Shown: positions 58,650-64,000 of the stretch, piece after piece | Layout of the letters: each line of letters opens with the position of its first letter | How positions within the stretch are numbered: the first letter of the stretch is position 1 | Assembly: GCA_021151695.1 (NCBI GenBank) | Contig: JAGKWU010000012.1 | Span: 1-64,000 of the forward strand | DNA length: 64,000 bases | Source of the DNA: Cellvibrionaceae bacterium | GTDB taxonomy: Bacteria > Pseudomonadota > Gammaproteobacteria > Pseudomonadales > Cellvibrionaceae | Direction: 5' to 3' | Program-made: the position numbers and the translations under genes | Notes under the pieces: model-generated | What the model was told of the DNA's origin: nothing | The model's input: only the letters and a program-made list of their open reading frames with translations | Databases searched by the model: none

Positions 58650-60026
58650 TTAGTGCGATAAAAATTCGGCGGGGTCGAGTAGCCCCACGCCAAAAATAGC
58701 ATCGCGCCCTGGCTCGCCTAAATCAATTGCCTTGGCGCTCAACGAGGTCAGAGCTTCGTCGCGATCATGTTGCTGCATGTTGCATGCGAGAAACGCTGAG
58801 ACAACTGGCGCAGCCATAGACGTACCGCTTTCCCGCCCATAACCGCCATTGGCACGCGCGCTCAAAATATTTACGCCGGGCGCGGCGAAATATACCTGGT
58901 CACCGCGATTCGCCCAGCGATAAATTTTTTGTTTGTTATCTACCGCAGTGACAGCCACGACACCGGGATAGGCCGCGGGAAACAGTGGCGGTGCTGCCGG
59001 CCCTTCATTGCCTACAGCCGCGACTATGGCGGTGCCACTGGCCAGGGTTTTGGCGACGACGCTAGCGAGTATGTGATTGTCTGGCCCGGCCAGGCTCATA
59101 TTGATCAGGCTGACTTTTTCGCTCAATAGCCAATCCAGTGCACGAATAAGATTCATCATGCTGGCGCCTTCGGCGAAATCCTTGCGCGCGTAAAACACCG
59201 AGGCGACATAGAGATTTGCGCCCGGCAGCAGCGGCTGCAATTCATCGCCCTGGCCCACCAGCAAACCGGCTATAGCGGTGCCGTGGGCATCGGGTTCGGC
59301 GACCTGTTCCGGTAAAAAATTGCGCGCGATTATGCGTTGGTTGTCGACAGCCTTTTTAAAGGCAGGGTGATCCAGTTTTAGGGCGGTATCTATGATGCCA
59401 ACCTTGACCGGTTCACTGCAGATGGCAGTCGTTGGGTTGTTGCCTTCATCGTTGTTATCTTCACCCTTGGTGATTGTGTTTGTTTGCGGCGAGTAGACGT
59501 GGTTGCGATCCAGTTGGAGATCGACGCCGGGCAGCAACTGCTGCAGCTTCTTGCGGGAGTCGAGCGCTTTGGGCACGCGAAAGCGCACCAGCGTCAGGTC
59601 GAGCTGCTCGAAATGGGTGGATTCGACAATTTCCACCGGCTGGCTTTGCAACTGGGCGAGTTGCCCGGTGTCCAGTGTTGCCAGCCATTCGCGCTCTATG
59701 GCGCGCCAGCCATTTTCCACCCTCACTTCCACAAACGCGGTTTTGCCGTTGGTGGCGCGAATGGGCAGTTGGTCGGGTAATGTGGCTAGGCGGTCGGTGA
59801 GTTTACCTACTTGCTGGTCGATACCGACATCCTTGCGCAGCCGGTCGGCAGTGTTGTCCAGCTGGCGGGTAATATTGTCGACTTGATTGAGCGTACGGTT
59901 GATCAACTGCGCCCGGGCTGGTTGTACGGCGGCCAGCAATATAAAAAGCAGAAAGCCGGTTTTCTTTAAGTCGGGACACCAGATATGTGTGTTTAAGCAC
60001 CGAAAATGTTTTATTTGGCGACGCAT
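58650..60026 (-). CDS. S8 family serine peptidase (subtilase)
   Basis: 458 residues from the ATG at 60026 (AGGA site upstream). Signal-like hydrophobic stretch T-G-F-L-L-F-I-L-L-A-A-V-Q-P-A-R-A ends near residue 40. An N-terminal helical propeptide (about 40-190) follows. Catalytic triad: Asp in V-G-I-I-D-T, His in D-A-H-G-T-A-I-A-G, Ser in G-T-S-M-A-A-P-V-V. The Asn of the oxyanion hole lies in the A-A-V-G-N-E-G motif. It is divergent from the ECF sigma/anti-sigma pair; they may share control. Confidence 0.9.
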   Translation of the reverse strand: MRRQIKHFRCLNTHIWCPDLKKTGFLLFILLAAVQPARAQLINRTLNQVDNITRQLDNTADRLRKDVGIDQQVGKLTDRLATLPDQLPIRATNGKTAFVEVRVENGWRAIEREWLATLDTGQLAQLQSQPVEIVESTHFEQLDLTLVRFRVPKALDSRKKLQQLLPGVDLQLDRNHVYSPQTNTITKGEDNNDEGNNPTTAICSEPVKVGIIDTALKLDHPAFKKAVDNQRIIARNFLPEQVAEPDAHGTAIAGLLVGQGDELQPLLPGANLYVASVFYARKDFAEGASMMNLIRALDWLLSEKVSLINMSLAGPDNHILASVVAKTLASGTAIVAAVGNEGPAAPPLFPAAYPGVVAVTAVDNKQKIYRWANRGDQVYFAAPGVNILSARANGGYGRESGTSMAAPVVSAFLACNMQQHDRDEALTSLSAKAIDLGEPGRDAIFGVGLLDPAEFLSH

Positions 60027-60229
60027 AATGGGAATCCTGACCTGGGCCACGTTTATAGAGAGGGCCGAGCCCTATAAATAAGCTCTTACTAAGATAACGC
60101 ACCAGCCAATAAAAAATTCCCGGTCGGAAAGCCATCTTTATAAAAATAATCGTAAAAAGGGGAATAAATCGCCTGCTGGATCGTTTTCCTCAGGTGATGC
60201 CAACTTCTCCACTAACTACAAAGAGAGCT

Positions 60230-60736
60230 ATGAGAGAACAATTAACTGCCCTGGTCCCCATGCTCCGACGCTTTGCCTTTTCCCTGACCGGCTCGCGTCA
60301 CGATGCGGATGACCTTTTGCAAAATACCCTGGAGCGACTGCTCAGCCGCGGTGTGCCGGAAGATGTTGAGTTGGCCAAATGGGCCTTTCGCGTCTGTCGC
60401 AATATCTGGATAGACGAATATCGCGCCCGCAAGATCCGCCAGAACGCTGCACAATTACCTGAACTGGAAGAACCGACCATTGATGGGGAGCAGGAAGTTT
60501 GCGCCCAGATCAGCTTGCGCGAAGTCAACACCGCCATGGACAAGCTGCCCGACGACCAACGTTCAATCCTCGCCCTGGTGGCGGTGCAGGGTATGTCTTA
60601 TAAAGAGGTGGCCGATACCCTCAGTATTCCGCTGGGGACCGTGATGAGCCGCCTGGCGCGGGCGCGGGTCGCCTTGCACAACTATCTGCATGGCCCAAAA
60701 GCGTTGCACAACCCAAACGTGGAGGCGCGACCATGA
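60230..60736 (+). CDS. ECF-type RNA polymerase sigma factor
   Basis: 168 residues from the ATG at 60230; a GTG-ATG at 60194 would add 12 residues. Region 2: F-A-F-S-L-T-G-S-R-H-D-A-D-D-L-L-Q-N-T-L-E-R; region 4: L-P-D-D-Q-R-S-I-L-A-L-V-A-V-Q-G-M-S-Y-K-E-V-A-D-T-L, then S-R-L-A-R-A-R. The end overlaps the anti-sigma gene by 4 bp. Upstream intergenic space with the protease is 203 bp. Confidence 0.93.
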   Translation: MREQLTALVPMLRRFAFSLTGSRHDADDLLQNTLERLLSRGVPEDVELAKWAFRVCRNIWIDEYRARKIRQNAAQLPELEEPTIDGEQEVCAQISLREVNTAMDKLPDDQRSILALVAVQGMSYKEVADTLSIPLGTVMSRLARARVALHNYLHGPKALHNPNVEARP

Positions 60737-61452
60737 ATGGAACACAACCTATGAACATCTCCGATGAACGACTCTCTGCTTTCCTCGATGCCGAGTTGCC
60801 CGAGGCTGAAATGGAAGCTATTCGCCAAGCACTGGCAGATAACGAGGCACTGGCCGAGCGTCTTGCCGAGCTGGCCATGGTGGATGAGCTGGTTGCCCTC
60901 AGCGCGGCCAAAATAGATACCCAGCCAATACCTGCCCCCATTAACCAGCTGCTGCATTCCAGCGAGCCAGACGCTAAGGTCATCGCCTTTCCCTTCGCCA
61001 GACGCGCGCGCCAACTGGTTCAGAATAACCTGGCGATTGCCGCCAGTGTAATGCTGGTGATGGCCGTGGGCGCCTTCCAATTGCTGGCTCCCAGGCAGGA
61101 TCACTGGCAAGCCGTGGCGCAATTGCTGGAGACAGGCCGCAGCGGCCAGCAATTGGCGGCCAGCGATGGTAGCCGGTTGAATGCCAGGTTGAGTTTTACC
61201 GATCAACAGGGGGATTACTGCCGTCAATTCCAGTTGCGCGACCGCGCGGGTGTGAGTGAGCAGATCGCCTGCCGCCGTCAGGGCCAGTGGCAACCGGTCG
61301 CCAGCGTACCGGTGAAACCCAGCGCGCCCGGCAGCTATCAAACCGCCAGCGGTGAGTCGCCATTGGATGAACAACTGGATCAAATGATCAATGGCGATCC
61401 ATTGGATGCTGCCGCCGAAGCGGCAGCCATCGCCAAACGCTGGGGCAGATAG
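60733..61452 (+). CDS. Anti-sigma factor, membrane-bound
   Basis: 239 residues. N-terminal cytoplasmic part (about 1-95) starts with the anti-sigma pattern I-S-D-E-R-L-S-A-F-L-D-A-E-L and lacks a zinc-binding His-Cys motif. One membrane helix (about 98-115, L-A-I-A-A-S-V-M-L-V-M-A-V-G-A). The periplasmic part has two Cys (Y-C-R-Q-F, I-A-C-R-R). It likely holds the sigma factor inactive until a periplasmic signal releases it. Confidence 0.88.
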   Translation: MNGTQPMNISDERLSAFLDAELPEAEMEAIRQALADNEALAERLAELAMVDELVALSAAKIDTQPIPAPINQLLHSSEPDAKVIAFPFARRARQLVQNNLAIAASVMLVMAVGAFQLLAPRQDHWQAVAQLLETGRSGQQLAASDGSRLNARLSFTDQQGDYCRQFQLRDRAGVSEQIACRRQGQWQPVASVPVKPSAPGSYQTASGESPLDEQLDQMINGDPLDAAAEAAAIAKRWGR

Positions 61453-61456
61453 GGGC

Positions 61457-61912
61457 TCAGAGTTCGAGGGTCATAAAGCGGCTATAAGGGTCTTCCTCAT
61501 AGTCGGCAAAGGGACCGCAATCGGTAAAGCCGTAGCGGCGATAGAGCTTCCAGGCAGGTTCGAAGTAGGGCACGGAACCTGTCTCCAGGCTCAGGCGTTG
61601 GTAGCCCCGGTGGCGCGCTTCATCGATGATATGTTGCAGGATGCGCGCGGCCACGCCGCGGCGCAGGTAGGCATAGTCCGTGCGCATGGATTTGATTTCG
61701 GCATGGCCGTTATCCAATTCCTTGATGGCGCCACAACCGGCGAGGTTGTGGCCGTCCCAAAGGGTCCAGAAGGTAATCTCGGGTTTGCGTAACTTGTCCA
61801 GGTTTAGCGCATGCACACTCTCCGGGGGCGAGTTTTCGTGCATACAGCGCAGGTGTTCCGTCAGCAGCGCGGCAATTTCGGGGCCGCGCAGGTCATCAAT
61901 TTTTATCAGCAT
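61457..61912 (-). CDS. GNAT-family N-acetyltransferase
   Basis: 151 residues. Acetyl-CoA loop R-R-G-V-A-A-R-I-L with A-R-H-R-G-Y-Q-R-L-S-L-E-T-G downstream; close to the ElaA/YafP type of small GNAT. Convergent with the anti-sigma gene with a 4-bp gap. Substrate unknown. Confidence 0.88.
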   Translation of the reverse strand: MLIKIDDLRGPEIAALLTEHLRCMHENSPPESVHALNLDKLRKPEITFWTLWDGHNLAGCGAIKELDNGHAEIKSMRTDYAYLRRGVAARILQHIIDEARHRGYQRLSLETGSVPYFEPAWKLYRRYGFTDCGPFADYEEDPYSRFMTLEL

Positions 61913-62079
61913 TCACATCAATCCTTAGTTCCTGTTGGAAGACTATATGTATCACTTGAGGTTGAGACGCGACAAGTTAAGTAAGTTTAAGAAAGCGGCG
62001 ATCTCATGAAAAATGGGTCTGAATACCAGGGAAGCCAGGTGGTCACAGAAGTGACTTCATCAATAAAGGAGTGCAGTCA

Positions 62080-62307
62080 ATGACTTATAAACCTGTGAAT
62101 ACCGAGCAAGAATCCCACCCCAAATACAACCCGGGCAAAAGCTTTGCTGAAGATCAGGAGCGTATATCCGAAGCCGGACGCAAAGGCCAGGGCGCGGTAC
62201 AAGGCAATATGAGGCGCGATGCTGGCCGCGCTGTGGAAGCAGGTCATCGCAGCAACGAGCAGCGACCCGCCAGCGGCAATCACTCCGGCCTGCGCAGCCG
62301 CTCATAG
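62080..62307 (+). CDS. Small hydrophilic protein with stress-protein-like repeats
   Basis: 75 residues from the ATG at 62080 with an AAAGGAG site. Very polar, no hydrophobic core. A-G-R-K-G-Q-G-A-V-Q-G-N-M-R-R-D and A-G-R-A-V-E-A-G-H-R look like two degenerate Gly/Arg repeats similar to general-stress (KGG-type) proteins. Likely disordered and stress-related; not recognised with certainty. Confidence 0.6.
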   Translation: MTYKPVNTEQESHPKYNPGKSFAEDQERISEAGRKGQGAVQGNMRRDAGRAVEAGHRSNEQRPASGNHSGLRSRS

Positions 62308-62427
62308 CCCCAGCATTGTCTGCCCGGTCTTTTCCTGACTTTACGTCTGGTGTGTGGAAAATTGGTCTATTTGACTAATACTTAGGGAATTCTGGACATA
62401 TTGGGGAACCCGGGATCGGGCGGACAC

Positions 62428-63777
62428 ATGAATAGCAAGTTATCCAATTCATTGGTATTGCTGGCGTTGGCGGCAAGCCTGCTGGTAGTCGTGGGGGTGC
62501 ACTTTTTACCGGAGCGTCGTTTGGTGCTCGCTCCGACGCGGGACGCTATGCAAAATTCCCATTTTTTTGTGGATTCCACCCGTCTGGCAGACGGCAGTCC
62601 CTCCGCTGAATGGATTGACCGAAATCAGTATCGCTGGCGCTGCAATGTGCCGGAAAATTTCGATGGTAACTATTTCAATTGCGCTATGGGCGTCGATCTG
62701 ACAAGGACGCCTACCTTGGGTACTAATCTCTCGTACTTTACGCATTTCACGATTTATCTTCATTACACGGCGCCCAATCCGGCTAATCGGGTGCGGATCG
62801 CGGTGCGTCATTTTGACCCTGCCTATTCTCGCCCCGAGGACGGCAATAGCGGCAAGTTCAACTCCGTGCTCATACATACCAATAGTCTGAATAAGCCCAT
62901 GCGGCTGGGATTGAATGAGTTCTCAGTCGCGGATTGGTGGATTAGTCAGTACAACATTCCCCTCTCCCAATCCCGCCCCGAGCTGAGTAATGCCATGACG
63001 CTTACCATAGATTTTGGTGATCGCGTGCCTCCCGGCCAACACGAATTCAGATTGGAACGGCTGGAATTCAGCGGTGCCTGGATCAGTGCCGAGCACTGTT
63101 ATCTGGTGGTGCTGGCCTTGTGGATGCTGGGGATTTTAGGTTTTACGCTTAAGCGCATGTATGAGCTGCGCGCCCAGGCAGAGCAGGGGATACAGATTAT
63201 CAGCCGCCTGAGCACCACCAATGCCGAGTTACGGCAGGAGACGGACAAATTTCGTCGTCTCTCGACGGTGGACCCGCTCACGCAGACTTACAACCGTTTC
63301 GGAATCGACAAAATCGTCGCCACCCTGATGGCGGCGAGCCAGGATCGCTATCTGGATACCCCGAACTTCGCGCTGATATTGGTGGATATAGATCACTTCA
63401 AACGCATCAACGACAGGCGCGGCCACAACGTAGGTGACCTGGTATTGCAGCAGGTGTCGGCGAGCATCCAAAAGTGCATTCGCAGTGTGGACTTTCTGGG
63501 CCGCTGGGGCGGGGAAGAATTTTTGATCATACTGCCCAATACCGACCAGGATGTTGCCATCGCCATGGCGGAGACCATTCGTGTCACCATAGCGGATACC
63601 CAATTCGACCAGGAGCAGCCATTGGGGGTCACCGCCAGCTTTGGTGTTAGTACCCAGCAGCCAGACGAAGATTTTGCGACTACTTTCAAGCGCGCTGATG
63701 TAGCGCTCTACCGCGCCAAAGCCCAGGGCCGAAACTGCGTCATCCTGGCCTATAACAGCCTTAACCAGGAGGATTAA
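62428..63777 (+). CDS. Diguanylate cyclase with periplasmic sensor (GGDEF)
   Basis: 449 residues from the ATG at 62428; a TTG at 62401 is an alternative. N-terminal helix, a periplasmic domain of about 190 residues that looks like a carbohydrate-binding-type jelly roll (F-T-I-Y-L-H-Y-T, E-F-R-L-E-R-L-E-F-S-G-A-W), a second helix (about 222-240), a short coil, and a GGDEF domain (about 285-445) with active-site G-G-E-E-F. The inhibitory R-S-V-D (RxxD) lies five residues before it. No EAL domain. It makes c-di-GMP in response to a periplasmic ligand, possibly a sugar. Confidence 0.92.
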   Translation: MNSKLSNSLVLLALAASLLVVVGVHFLPERRLVLAPTRDAMQNSHFFVDSTRLADGSPSAEWIDRNQYRWRCNVPENFDGNYFNCAMGVDLTRTPTLGTNLSYFTHFTIYLHYTAPNPANRVRIAVRHFDPAYSRPEDGNSGKFNSVLIHTNSLNKPMRLGLNEFSVADWWISQYNIPLSQSRPELSNAMTLTIDFGDRVPPGQHEFRLERLEFSGAWISAEHCYLVVLALWMLGILGFTLKRMYELRAQAEQGIQIISRLSTTNAELRQETDKFRRLSTVDPLTQTYNRFGIDKIVATLMAASQDRYLDTPNFALILVDIDHFKRINDRRGHNVGDLVLQQVSASIQKCIRSVDFLGRWGGEEFLIILPNTDQDVAIAMAETIRVTIADTQFDQEQPLGVTASFGVSTQQPDEDFATTFKRADVALYRAKAQGRNCVILAYNSLNQED

Positions 63778-64000
63778 GGGCGCTGTCTGCCCGCAAGCGC
63801 GCTGCCATTAAATCCACAAAGGTACGAATCTTGGCTGAGGCGTAGCGCCCCTCGCGATAGACAATATGGATCGGCAAGCGTGTCTGCTGCTCCTCCTGCA
63901 ACAGCGGCACCAGCCGGCCATCGGCGATATAGGGCGCAATCTGGTAAGACAACAGGCGGGTAATACCAAAACCGGCAAGTGCTGCTTCCAGCGCGGCGTC
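63761..64000 (-). CDS. LysR-family transcriptional regulator, C-terminal part (truncated by window edge)
   Basis: The frame is open to the end of the window and reads A-A-L-A-G-F-G-I-T-R-L-L-S-Y-Q-I-A-P-Y then L-P-I-H-I-V-Y-R-E-G-R-Y-A-S-A-K-I-R-T-F-V-D, the typical end of LysR effector-binding domains. The DNA-binding half lies outside. Its stop is inside the end of the diguanylate cyclase gene (17-bp tail overlap). Confidence 0.88.
   Translation of the reverse strand, partial: DAALEAALAGFGITRLLSYQIAPYIADGRLVPLLQEEQQTRLPIHIVYREGRYASAKIRTFVDLMAARLRADSALNPPG

Noticed and set aside
58436..58702. Minus-strand frame of 88 codons in the AT-rich gap
   Set aside because: It overlaps the end of the subtilase in another frame, lacks a ribosome site and has no recognised family.

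Overview
The window looks like a chromosome segment of a saprophytic gammaproteobacterium of the Cellvibrionaceae, most likely Cellvibrio or a close relative. The main reasons are: the gammaproteobacterial block fau - 6S RNA - zapA - zapB-like gene - UPF0149 - pepP - ubiH - ubiI; the nudE / yrfG-hslR-hslO block; a class I adenylate cyclase; dbpA; and a large secreted GH20 chitobiase among many secreted proteins with Ser- or Pro/Ala-rich linkers. This is inferred from gene content and order; no database search was possible. No tRNA, rRNA, CRISPR array, transposase or integrase was seen.

Layout. 0-6 kb is accessory: a truncated propeller lipoprotein, a threonine dehydratase (ilvA) remnant beside one of two related palindromic repeats, small secreted proteins, an acetyltransferase and a hydrolase. 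6-12 kb holds cytochrome b561, an acetyltransferase, a translationally coupled holin-muramidase pair, and the GH20 chitobiase behind a NagR-like palindrome. 12.3-23.1 kb is the conserved cell-division / 6S RNA / ubiquinone block. It is interrupted at 15.1-18.6 kb by a two-component island: a phosphoacceptor-receiver protein, a multi-pass hybrid kinase and a heme-oxygenase-like protein. 23-32 kb is mixed housekeeping: MgtC, cold-shock protein, Nudix, tandem carboxymuconolactone-decarboxylase-like genes with an AraC regulator, a hexapeptide acyltransferase, a methyltransferase, MipA and DbpA.

31.9-39.1 kb is a seven-gene plus-strand run with four solute-binding-type proteins (two PstS-like, one membrane-anchored TAXI-like, one anchored ABC-type), a lipoprotein, a cNMP-domain/DASS transporter and a Sel1 protein, but no ABC or TRAP permease or ATPase. 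Convergent with it, 39.1-45.4 kb is a minus-strand proteostasis run (yrfG, Hsp15, Hsp33, a long Hsp70 homologue, a J-like protein with a degenerate HPD motif, a membrane protein). nudE-cysQ, a GAF-PAS hybrid kinase with two receivers and cyaA follow.

52.8-58.1 kb is a surface/secreted region: a PEP-CTERM protein with a long Pro/Ala repeat, three paralogues of an apparently undescribed secreted four-cysteine-repeat family, and a secreted helical protein paired with an outer-membrane barrel. An 18-bp perfect NagR-type palindrome sits in its intergenic space. 58.6-64 kb has a subtilase divergent from an ECF sigma / anti-sigma pair, an acetyltransferase, a small stress-like protein, a diguanylate cyclase and the end of a LysR regulator.

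The systems most worth following are the kinase / HO-like island (possible small-molecule signalling), the permease-less solute-binding island, the holin-endolysin pair beside the chitobiase (type 10 secretion-like) and the four-cysteine-repeat family with its possible GlcNAc-responsive control.
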